NCBI RefSeq assembly: GCF_019879105.1
Contig: NZ_CP082248.1
Location: 620,001 to 684,000 of the forward strand
DNA length: 64,000 nucleotides
From: Natrinema sp. SYSU A 869
Lineage (GTDB): Archaea; Halobacteriota; Halobacteria; Halobacteriales; Natrialbaceae
Direction: 5' to 3'
Shown here: positions 53,333 to 61,619 of the stretch, one piece after another
How positions within the stretch are numbered: the stretch's first letter is position 1
How the letters are laid out: every line of letters starts with the position of its first letter
The notes under the pieces: generated by a model
Seen by the model: only the letters and a program-made list of their open reading frames with translations
Told to the model about the DNA's origin: nothing
Databases searched by the model: none
Made by a program: the position numbers and the translations under genes

Positions 53333-54342
53333 AGGCGGGACGGCAGCTCTTGTTTCTCACGGTGATTCTAAGCGTTACGCTCGCGGTCGGTGCCGGATCG
53401 GCCGCCGGCGCGCCCGACAAGAACTGTCCCGCCACCGGCCAAGTTGTCGTTGGTGTCGCAAACGGTGAGGAACTCGAGGACAGCGCCACGCTGACCGAGG
53501 GATCGACGTTCGAACTCGTCTACTGTGACGACGGGGCGGCACACACGAACGCGTGGTTGGATGGAACTGTCGACGAATTTGACATCCGGGAGTCCGCGGA
53601 TGCGGGCGAAGAGGGTGTCTATACCGTCAGACTCACCGGTGATGGATCGGGAGCTGTCAACTTCGCTGACCATGTCACTCTCAACGAAGACGAAGCTACG
53701 GGGCTATCGATCACGGTAGCGACCACCGGCACTGATGGGAGCGCGCTCGAGCGGATCGACGACTCGCGAGTCGACGACTACCTCGCTGCACAGGAGGCGC
53801 TGGCGAACGCGACGGCGGAACTCGACGAGACGACGACGGCCCTCGAGAACGGCGAGGCGGATATCGCAGCAGCCGAGAACGATTTGAATGAACTCAACGA
53901 CGCGTACGGGACCATGACCGAACGAGAGAAAGCACTCACTGACTCCCTCCTCAATCGAGCGGAAGCTGGGAACGCGAGCGGAGCGGTCGGCGCGCTCGCG
54001 GCGGTTCAAACGAACGCGAGCGAGCAACGCGACGCGACGGCATCGACCCTCGAGCGATACCGCGGGATCGTCGAGACGGAGCGAACCGAGGCACAGTCGA
54101 CGGTTCGGCTGCTGACGCTGGGATCGCTCGCCGCCGGCCTGATGGTCGGCGGGGTCGCGGGCGTTGCAGTCCCGCTCGTCGCAGCACGGCGCGTCGAGGA
54201 GACGATGAAGCTGAGCCGGAACGTCTCCTACGACCGAAAGACGGCGCTCGTGCCGATACTCGTCGGGCTCGTTCTGGCGACCGCCGGCGCCGCCCTCCTC
54301 GCGGTCGTCGTCGAGCCGTCCCTCCTCGAGGTGGTCCGATGA
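53329..54342 (+). CDS. Secreted beta/coiled-coil protein with two C-terminal membrane spans
   Basis: 337 residues. Signal peptide (1-27), a beta domain with two Cys (NCPATGQ...LVYCDDG, likely a disulfide), then an extracellular coiled coil (EALANATAELDETTTALENGEADIAAAENDLNELN), and two spans near the end (LLTLGSLAAGLMVGGVAGVAV; ALVPILVGLVLATAGAALLAVV) with a basic loop between. Four-base overlaps on both sides. No family recognised. Confidence 0.8.
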   Translation: MKAGRQLLFLTVILSVTLAVGAGSAAGAPDKNCPATGQVVVGVANGEELEDSATLTEGSTFELVYCDDGAAHTNAWLDGTVDEFDIRESADAGEEGVYTVRLTGDGSGAVNFADHVTLNEDEATGLSITVATTGTDGSALERIDDSRVDDYLAAQEALANATAELDETTTALENGEADIAAAENDLNELNDAYGTMTEREKALTDSLLNRAEAGNASGAVGALAAVQTNASEQRDATASTLERYRGIVETERTEAQSTVRLLTLGSLAAGLMVGGVAGVAVPLVAARRVEETMKLSRNVSYDRKTALVPILVGLVLATAGAALLAVVVEPSLLEVVR

Positions 54343-56429
54343 ACGCGAACGCGAAGAGCGCGCTGGGAATCGGTGCCGTCGTCGTCCTGGCGGCCGCGAT
54401 CGGTGCCGGGGTGTTCGTTACGACCAGTTCCAATATCGCGGTCTGGTTCGTTATCGGCGGGATCCCGCTGCTTATCGTCAGTGGGATCGCGCTGTACGTC
54501 CGCGGCGTCGTGTCCCGCAGCGGGACGAGCGAACAACAGTACGTGAAGCAGCAGGCGCGGGCGGTCGCACAGGACTTTCAGGAGACGGTCCGGGAACGAA
54601 ACGACCTCCGGGAGGCCTACCCGGACTGGGAGTTCACCGCGGACGCGCAACTCGAGTCGATCGCGGGCGATTTCCGGGCACAGGGCGTCGCGTTCGACCT
54701 TGAGACGGGCGCGTTCGACCTCACCAAAAAGGTCGGAAACGCCGAGGTACAGGCGTTCGAGTCGATTTCGGCCGAAGTTGAGCGCCTCAACGAGGATATC
54801 GGAACAGCGTTCCGGGAGTTCGCGACCACTGAACTGTCCCACATCGAGGACGCTCTCGACCGACTCGAGGATGTCGATCTGGTTACTCGAGATGCGGTGA
54901 TCACCGGACCGGATGAAGACGCGGCCGTCCCGGCGTGTCGCGATACGGTCGACGCCGCGAGGGCGACCGCAACGGAGACGATCGAAACGGCGATCGAAAC
55001 CGTCCGCGAGATGGGGCGTGGCGATCAGCGACCCGAAGACAGCGAGGCGATCGATCGAGACCTCGAGGCGGCCGCGGACGCCGTCGGCCGAAACGAGTTC
55101 GGAGCCGCCGTCGAGTCGGTACTCGAGGCGCGGGACCGCCTCCGCGATCAGTTCTCCGGCTCGTTCGACGCGGAGCGAGAATCGGTATTGTCGCTGGTCA
55201 ACGCCGTCGAAGACGCCGGCGTGGCCGCACACGTTGACGCCGCGTACCTCGACGCGGTCGCAGACGTCGAGTCGGCCGTCACCGGCATGGACTCCGCGCT
55301 GGATCTCTCGGAGGTGAGCCACCGTCGTGCGGACCTTCGGCGGACCTGCGTCGACATGGTCGCCGGAATGGAGCGCGATCTCACGGACGAGGTCGAACCG
55401 CTTCGAACGGAGGAGCTTCCGCCCGGCTACTACACGGAGCCGGCGATCGCCGGCGAGACGTTCGTCGACGAACTCGAGAGGATCGACGACTTCGAGCGGT
55501 TCACCGAGCGGTGGCGTGAGGTCGCCGGCTCGCTGGCCGATGCCGTCGACACTGCGAGTACCAAAGCCGCCGTCGTGGAGGCCTACGACGACGTCGCCGA
55601 GATCATCGAGGCCGAACTCGAGACGTCGGGCGAGGTCACGAACGACGATCTGCCGGTACGTGACGCCGCGGAGTTCCTCGGGCTCTACTACCGGCGCAAC
55701 GAGTCGGTCGAACTCGAGCCGGACGTGCCGGTGCTCCGACGCGGCGACGTCGAGAGCCACGACCTCACCGTCGATGTCACCTACGAGCGCGGCGGATCGA
55801 AGCGGACGGCGACGCTGTCGCTGTCGGGCTCGGGCGACGACGAGACGGCGACCGTGGAGACGCGAGTCGCCGGAACAGCGACGTTCGAGGACGTGTCGGC
55901 CGATAACCACACGCTCGAGGCCGATCCCGGCGACGACGCGTTCGCACCGATCGATCGGGAGGTCCGGATCGACGGGGAGACGAGCGTCGAAATCGAGTTC
56001 ACCGAACAGAGCCTCCGCGAGCGGGTCTGTACCGTCACCGACGCGGACATGAGCGAGCACCTGTCGGAGCTCCGCCCGCGCCTCGAGGAGCTGTACGAGG
56101 ACGAGGGCCACGTATCGACGGCGATGGAGCTGCCGGTGCGATCGGCACACGCGCCCTGTCTGCTCGCCGTCTGGGCCGAGACGGACGGCTACGATGCGAC
56201 GGAGACCGCCGACGGCGATATCGTCGTCTTCGAGCACGACCAGCTCGAGCGGGAGTTGACCAACGTGGTCAGGTACAACCTCGAGCCGGGCGAGCGACTT
56301 CCCTTCGACGACCTCGAGCGGAACTTCCTGACGGCACCGGTCCCGCGGTCGGTCCTTCGGGACGCCGTCGCAGAGCTGAGCGAGGAGCACAACGTGACGA
56401 CAACCGACGACGCGATCGAGATGAAGTAA
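54339..56429 (+). CDS. Membrane-anchored 696-residue cytoplasmic coiled-coil/Ig protein
   Basis: Two N-terminal spans (LGIGAVVVLAAAIGAGVFV; IAVWFVIGGIPLLIVSGIAL), then a long cytoplasmic helical region rich in Glu/Arg/Ala (about 65-420). A beta sandwich follows (DLTVDVTYERGGSKRTATLSLSGSG...VEIEF, about 475-550), then an end domain (VVRYNLEPGERLPFDDLERNFLTAPVPRSVLRDAVAELSEEHN). The end resembles the C-terminus of the 45808 protein in length and pattern. Likely scaffold beside tubulin-like GTPase 3, which follows after three bases. The long minus-strand frame over it is a shadow. Confidence 0.8.
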   Translation: MNANAKSALGIGAVVVLAAAIGAGVFVTTSSNIAVWFVIGGIPLLIVSGIALYVRGVVSRSGTSEQQYVKQQARAVAQDFQETVRERNDLREAYPDWEFTADAQLESIAGDFRAQGVAFDLETGAFDLTKKVGNAEVQAFESISAEVERLNEDIGTAFREFATTELSHIEDALDRLEDVDLVTRDAVITGPDEDAAVPACRDTVDAARATATETIETAIETVREMGRGDQRPEDSEAIDRDLEAAADAVGRNEFGAAVESVLEARDRLRDQFSGSFDAERESVLSLVNAVEDAGVAAHVDAAYLDAVADVESAVTGMDSALDLSEVSHRRADLRRTCVDMVAGMERDLTDEVEPLRTEELPPGYYTEPAIAGETFVDELERIDDFERFTERWREVAGSLADAVDTASTKAAVVEAYDDVAEIIEAELETSGEVTNDDLPVRDAAEFLGLYYRRNESVELEPDVPVLRRGDVESHDLTVDVTYERGGSKRTATLSLSGSGDDETATVETRVAGTATFEDVSADNHTLEADPGDDAFAPIDREVRIDGETSVEIEFTEQSLRERVCTVTDADMSEHLSELRPRLEELYEDEGHVSTAMELPVRSAHAPCLLAVWAETDGYDATETADGDIVVFEHDQLERELTNVVRYNLEPGERLPFDDLERNFLTAPVPRSVLRDAVAELSEEHNVTTTDDAIEMK

Positions 56430-56432
56430 CAC

Positions 56433-57659
56433 ATGGCACAAACGGACACGTTTACGAGATGGAGCGTCATCGCCTCGGGAGAGGGTGGCGGGCGAATCGC
56501 ATCGCAGTTCTTCGACCGCACCGAGAATCCGGGCATCGACGACCGGATTCTGGTGATGAACACGAACAGAGCGGACCTGCGGAACACGATCGACCGGCTC
56601 AAAGCGAAACTGGGAGCCACGGAAGACGAAGACGTGATCGAATCCCACGCCCTCGAGTTCGGCTCCCAGCAGGGGGCCGGGAACTTCTTCCCGAACGGCG
56701 AGACCTGCGCGCGCGAGGATCTCGATCGGATCGTCAACCGAATCACCGAGTTCGGAACGACTGACGCGTTCATGCACGTCGCGACGCTGGGCGGCGGCAC
56801 CGGCAACGGGTCGATCCCCTACGTCGTCGATCAGTTCAAGGACGGACTCAGCGATTTGAACGACGACAACGCCGCCGAAGAGTGGATGGACAGCGTGATC
56901 CACGCCGCCTTCGGCGTCTGGCCCTACTACTACGAGCAGCCCCAGCGCCACTTCAACGCGGTCTGTGGTCTCTCACGACTGCTCCGGACGGACGACGACG
57001 AGCAGAACGCCGACATGGTGTTGCTCGCCTCGAACTCCCACCTCGACGACGACGAAACAGGGGCCGGCGATCAGTACGACTCGATCAACGACGCGATCAT
57101 CACCGCGGTCGACCTGATGATCGGAGCCGGCCGGGAGACCCGCAGCGTCATCGATATCAAGGACTACGTGACGATTCCCTCCCAGATGGACGCCTACCAC
57201 TTCACGCCCGCCGTCGCGACTGACCTCAACGGCTCCGTCTACGAACTCGAGTATATGCTCGATCAAGCGGCGGAGGGAACGTTCGTGCCGATGGACGTGG
57301 AGACGACGACGGCCGCCTACGCGATCGTTCGCGCGCCCGAACGCATGATCGACGACGGGGAGATCACCGAGCCGGAGGTTTACGAAGCGTTCCGCGAGTG
57401 GACCGGCAAGAACGGCATCAACGTCGCCGGACAGGCGAGTCTCACGCCGAAACGCGGGCGCGGCAGCGACGTTGACGTGCTCCTGTTGCTCGGCGGCTTC
57501 GATCTGAACCCGCTGCTCGACCACTCGTGGGACGACTTCGAAATGCTCGGCGACAGCCTCGCCGGGCAGTCCCGCGGCGGCGGTACCGACCTCACGACCG
57601 CCCAGCTCGACCGAATCGTCGATAACCTCGAGTCGTACGTCGAACGGAACGCGGAGTGA
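56433..57659 (+). CDS. Tubulin/FtsZ-superfamily GTPase 3
   Basis: 408 residues, close to FtsZ length. SVIASGEGGGRIASQFF (11-27) is the first loop, LGGGTGNGSIPYVV (119-132) the signature motif. NADMVLLASNSHL (192-204) is the DxxIxxxN block. VIDIKDYVTIPSQMD (239-253) resembles the T7 loop, with an Asp in the catalytic place. It is less like CetZ/FtsZ in the C-terminal half, which ends FDLNPLLDHSWDDFEMLGDSL. It differs strongly from GTPases 1 and 2, so the three are ancient paralogs rather than recent copies. Tight spacing with neighbours (3 and 2 bases). Confidence 0.9.
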   Translation: MAQTDTFTRWSVIASGEGGGRIASQFFDRTENPGIDDRILVMNTNRADLRNTIDRLKAKLGATEDEDVIESHALEFGSQQGAGNFFPNGETCAREDLDRIVNRITEFGTTDAFMHVATLGGGTGNGSIPYVVDQFKDGLSDLNDDNAAEEWMDSVIHAAFGVWPYYYEQPQRHFNAVCGLSRLLRTDDDEQNADMVLLASNSHLDDDETGAGDQYDSINDAIITAVDLMIGAGRETRSVIDIKDYVTIPSQMDAYHFTPAVATDLNGSVYELEYMLDQAAEGTFVPMDVETTTAAYAIVRAPERMIDDGEITEPEVYEAFREWTGKNGINVAGQASLTPKRGRGSDVDVLLLLGGFDLNPLLDHSWDDFEMLGDSLAGQSRGGGTDLTTAQLDRIVDNLESYVERNAE

Positions 57660-57661
57660 CC

Positions 57662-60622
57662 ATGACGGCACTGGCATCCATCCCCGACGATCGCTCGACC
57701 GCGAGCGGCGTACTCCTCCCACTCGTCCTCGCGGTCACAGTCGCCGGCGCACTGATCGCACCGGTGACGGCCGCATCGGCAGCGACGACGCAGGATAACA
57801 GCGGCGAAATCAGCATCGAGCGCACTAACGATTTCCTCGAGATCTCCCTCTCAGGGTTCGACGAACGACCGGACGAGGTAACGATCGAGGTCGCCGCAGC
57901 GAACGAGAGCGCGTCGACAATCGGGAACAGTAGCGACGGGCAGGCCGAGGTGGCGATCACCGAACTGGTTTCGGAGATCAATCACGTCTCGTTGAGCGAT
58001 GCGAACGTGACGGTAACGGCCGGCGACGCGTCCGAATCGGAGACCCTCGATCTCCGCACGATCGCGTTCGCCGATGCGGATGACGTGCCGGTCTGGCTCA
58101 GCGGCGGCGACGGGTCGCAGGTCATACTCCCGCTCGATCAACGCGACACGGTCGGGCTCACGGAAAGCGATTCGATCACGATCTCCGCCAACGGCGATGA
58201 TCTCTCTGCCGACGTGCGGGCGAACGGAACGCAGCTCGCGATCGACCAGTCCGCGCTCGTAGAGACGGTCGGTTCCACCGACGAAATCGCCCTCGAGGCG
58301 TCCATCGTCGACGATCGACCGACCGAACGAACCCTTCAGCCGCAACTGCGCGACGTGGCCGACCGGCCGGTGCTCTGGTACCCGCTGCTCGAGCCCGGGA
58401 CCGCGTACGGAATATCCGCCGAAGACGATCGGGAGAGGCAGTACGTGAACAGCAGCGTCGATCCCGTTCGCGCCGGCGAGATCGACCTGTCGCCCCTTTC
58501 GGGGGCAGCCGCGGTGACGGCCTCCGTATCGATGGCCGATGAGGGTACCACGGTACTCGAGAACGAAGAACTCACGCTCGAGCGACCGGCCCCGCTCTCC
58601 GCGACGGTCATGGACGACGGTGCGGCGGTATCGTTCGACCAGAGTGTCGACGGCCTCGGTGTCTCCAGCGTTATCGTCAATTCGAGTGTAGGTGGGGTAA
58701 CGCAGTACGCACTCGGAGACGGGACGATGATCGAGAACAGACGGCTCGCGCTCTCGAACGCAACAGTGACCGCGACAGATAAACTCGTGTTGGCGACCGA
58801 CGCGGGGATTGCTCGAGTGACGCTCAATGCCGCCGAATCCGGATCGGACAGAGACAATCCTAAGGGAATGATTTCAACGCTACTCGACGTAGGTATAGTT
58901 GGCGCACCGCTTCTGATACCAGGTCTCCTAGGACTCGTCGTTGGATACGGTTCGTATTGGTCTCGTAATGAACGGACGAAGAAACGACTCGGCATCAGCG
59001 CGATCATTGCTACCGGACTCGCATCGGCGACCGCAATCGGACTTGTTTTCCTCCTCCCTGGAGAGCCGCCATCGATAGCACCGTCATTCTTTGGCGCGGG
59101 TATCGATATCTCGTTCCTCGAGGTGGCGTTGTGGCCCCATGGTTTCGCCGGATCCGGTGTCCTCCTCGGAGCGGTGCTGGCACCGGTACTCTACTACCGA
59201 CTCAGCTACCCGATCGGCGTCGATCGGAGCGCCGGGTTCACAGTCGACGTGACCGTCACTGACGGGAATCAGCCACTGACCGGCCGAACGAAAATCGGAT
59301 ACAGACGAGTGGACAATCCCGATGCCGAGGCAAACGAGACGGCGATCTCGGGCGGCGTGGGGCGGCTCACCGTTCCGGAACGTGGAACGTGGAACCTCGC
59401 CGCTAAACATAAATCGCATGAATCAGACGTCGTCAAAGTTAGTCGGCGAAAGACGAGCGTCACACTCACCATAGTGTTCCCGACGACGGTGACGGTTACC
59501 GACGGCACTGACAGCGAGCCGATCCCTGGCGCAGCAATCACGCGCACGGACAGCGATACCACTGAAACGACGGGCGTGAACGGTACTGCGACGCTCGAGC
59601 CGGGGACTCCGGGCTCGAGCATCGAGATAGAGATCACACACGAGAAGTACGCAACTCGAACGGAAACGATTAATTTCTCCCAGAACGGGGACCGGACGAT
59701 CGAACTCGCGCCCCGAACCGGACGCGCGCGGCTGGTCTCTCGCGTCGACGGCGTTCAGACACCGTCGATGCCGATTCGACTCAGTTCGCGAGAGAAGGCG
59801 TTACAGGATCGGTACGGAACCATTCACATGACGACCGACCGTGATGCAGTGGCCACTCGCGAGGGCCTCCTGATCGGCCAGTACCGCGCCGAGATCGATC
59901 CACCGGACGGTCGTGGCGAATTGTTCGACGGCGGGAAGCCAGTCCTGACTGTCCGCGAAGACCGGTCGACGAAGGTCGGCGTCGACGCCCACTTCACGTG
60001 GTCGCTGTCGTCGTCCCAACGGGATCGGATCGACCGCCTCCGGCGGAAGGTCCGAACGCTGTCCGACCATAGCGGACGGGACACGACCATCCCGCAGTAC
60101 TACGGCTCGGTCGTCGTCGCAATACTCGAGACGGTCGAGTCCCTGCCGGAGGACGGCCACCACTTCGCGCACAGCGAGGCGACGCCCGACGCCGTCGCGG
60201 ACGCGCTGCTTGCCGCCGCCGCGAAGGCGATCGACGCGATCAACGACGCGATGACGACCAAGCGAAACGTCGACCTCTTCGCCGCCTGTGCGGACATGCC
60301 CGATCCCGGCGTCGACTGGGACGGAGACTGCGACCTCGAGACGGTCCTCGAGTGGCTCGAGTCCGATGCGATAACGCAGCGAAACGAACTCAAGGACCGG
60401 TACGAGACCGTCACCGGGCAGGTCGAAACCGAGCGGAAGTCGGTCTCGGAGGCGGCTCCGGCAGAGGAGATGTTACGACACGCCTGGGACCTCGGCAGCG
60501 ACGCCGGTCGCGGTCCGGAGGCGATCGTCACCATCTACGTCTCCCTGCTGTTGCTTGAGGCGGTCGCGGACGTGTTCGAGCACGACGCCCTGTGCGATAG
60601 ACTCTCACGGACGGTGTTCTAA
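57662..60622 (+). CDS. Large membrane protein: external beta domains, membrane spans, internal Ig-like and helical domains
   Basis: 986 residues from ATG 57662 (GTG 57656 overlaps the previous stop). Signal peptide (VLLPLVLAVTVAGALIAPVTAAS), about 360 external residues of beta repeats, then three spans (ISTLLDVGIVGAPLLIPGLLGLVVG; AIIATGLASATAIGLVFLL; GVLLGAVLAPVLYYRLSYP). Internal part: carboxypeptidase-regulatory/Ig-like units (VTVTDGNQPLTGRTKIGYRR; VTVTDGTDSEPIPGAAITR...) and a helical C-terminus (about 790-986). The topology links an outside beta structure to a cytoplasmic adaptor next to GTPase 3. Confidence 0.8.
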   Translation: MTALASIPDDRSTASGVLLPLVLAVTVAGALIAPVTAASAATTQDNSGEISIERTNDFLEISLSGFDERPDEVTIEVAAANESASTIGNSSDGQAEVAITELVSEINHVSLSDANVTVTAGDASESETLDLRTIAFADADDVPVWLSGGDGSQVILPLDQRDTVGLTESDSITISANGDDLSADVRANGTQLAIDQSALVETVGSTDEIALEASIVDDRPTERTLQPQLRDVADRPVLWYPLLEPGTAYGISAEDDRERQYVNSSVDPVRAGEIDLSPLSGAAAVTASVSMADEGTTVLENEELTLERPAPLSATVMDDGAAVSFDQSVDGLGVSSVIVNSSVGGVTQYALGDGTMIENRRLALSNATVTATDKLVLATDAGIARVTLNAAESGSDRDNPKGMISTLLDVGIVGAPLLIPGLLGLVVGYGSYWSRNERTKKRLGISAIIATGLASATAIGLVFLLPGEPPSIAPSFFGAGIDISFLEVALWPHGFAGSGVLLGAVLAPVLYYRLSYPIGVDRSAGFTVDVTVTDGNQPLTGRTKIGYRRVDNPDAEANETAISGGVGRLTVPERGTWNLAAKHKSHESDVVKVSRRKTSVTLTIVFPTTVTVTDGTDSEPIPGAAITRTDSDTTETTGVNGTATLEPGTPGSSIEIEITHEKYATRTETINFSQNGDRTIELAPRTGRARLVSRVDGVQTPSMPIRLSSREKALQDRYGTIHMTTDRDAVATREGLLIGQYRAEIDPPDGRGELFDGGKPVLTVREDRSTKVGVDAHFTWSLSSSQRDRIDRLRRKVRTLSDHSGRDTTIPQYYGSVVVAILETVESLPEDGHHFAHSEATPDAVADALLAAAAKAIDAINDAMTTKRNVDLFAACADMPDPGVDWDGDCDLETVLEWLESDAITQRNELKDRYETVTGQVETERKSVSEAAPAEEMLRHAWDLGSDAGRGPEAIVTIYVSLLLLEAVADVFEHDALCDRLSRTVF

Positions 60623-60623
60623 C

Positions 60624-61619
60624 ATGCGCACACACGCTACTCGACGAGCGGTACTACTGACGGCGATACTCGTCGTCGCGACGATCGGGACGGTACCGCT
60701 CTTCGGCGGGACCGTCGCCGCACAGGAGGAGACCGCAAACGACTACTTCGAAACGTTCCGCGCGATGGAGGGAGTCGAAGCCTACGAGGAGTACGACGAG
60801 CTGGAGACCGTCCGGACGTTCGCCGTGTCCCAGACGCAGGTAACGGGCGAGCTCTCCGCCGCCGAGCGCGCGGAGTTCGAGGCGGTCCTCGGGACCCTGC
60901 AGTCGTTCGATCACGCCTACGCTCGCGCCGACGCGGGCGAGTACGAAGCGAGTCTCTCGGCCGCCGAAAACGTGAGCGCCCACATCGACGAGCTCGAGGG
61001 GTACGACCAGACGCAGGCGACGCTCGCCACCCTCGCACTGACGCGGTTCTACGAGCGACTCGGCGACGGTCTCTACGAGGAGGTCGACGCGACGAATCGG
61101 ACACCCGTTCGGATCGAGCGTCTCGAGATGACCGCAACGACCTACGAGCGGGCGGACATGCCGGAGGAGGCCACCCAGTTCAGGGTGCAGGCGGAACAGC
61201 TGAACGCCGAGTACGAACGCGATCGCGCGACCATCGATACCGCACGGAACGCCACTGCCACCTTCATCGAGGACTGTCCCGACTGCACGGACGTTCAGGC
61301 CGCCGTCAGCGCGAACGGCCTCGAGACGTTCGCAGCGTATCAAGACGCACAGACGACTCATAGCCGGGTTCGAGACGTGCAGGGCCACGCGGCCGATCAC
61401 GGGCTCGCCGAGCGCGAGGAGGAACTGGCCGCGATGGGCGACGAGGTTGCCGAAACGCGGACGACGCTCGCGATCGCCTCGAGCGCGGTTCTGATCGGCT
61501 ACGGCGTCGTCGTCGGGCTGGTCGGGACACTGCTCGTCGGGCGACTCTTCGCCTGGCGACGCACGTACGAGGCCGCTCGAGTCGGCTCGGTCGTGACGGT
61601 GGGTGAGAGCGATGTCTAA
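60624..61619 (+). CDS. Secreted helical protein with C-terminal membrane anchor
   Basis: 331 residues from ATG 60624. Signal peptide ending VAAQEE, then all-helical external domain with TPR-like pattern (DYFETFRAMEGVEAYEEYDEL; YERLGDGLYEEVDATNRT), one Cys pair (DCPDCTD), and a final span (LAIASSAVLIGYGVVVGLVGTLLVG) with a short basic tail. It overlaps the next gene by 8 bases. A probable partner of the large beta protein that follows. Confidence 0.78.
   Translation: MRTHATRRAVLLTAILVVATIGTVPLFGGTVAAQEETANDYFETFRAMEGVEAYEEYDELETVRTFAVSQTQVTGELSAAERAEFEAVLGTLQSFDHAYARADAGEYEASLSAAENVSAHIDELEGYDQTQATLATLALTRFYERLGDGLYEEVDATNRTPVRIERLEMTATTYERADMPEEATQFRVQAEQLNAEYERDRATIDTARNATATFIEDCPDCTDVQAAVSANGLETFAAYQDAQTTHSRVRDVQGHAADHGLAEREEELAAMGDEVAETRTTLAIASSAVLIGYGVVVGLVGTLLVGRLFAWRRTYEAARVGSVVTVGESDV

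Noticed and set aside
54228-56951. Minus-strand open frame of 907 codons
   Set aside because: It is antisense to the 696-residue membrane scaffold and GTPase 3, whose frames have family motifs and proper overlaps. Long antisense frames are common at high GC.
47527-57659. Calling the GTPases FtsZ1, FtsZ2 or CetZ
   Set aside because: Signatures, lengths and inserts differ strongly from all three, and the neighbours are not the cell-division genes.
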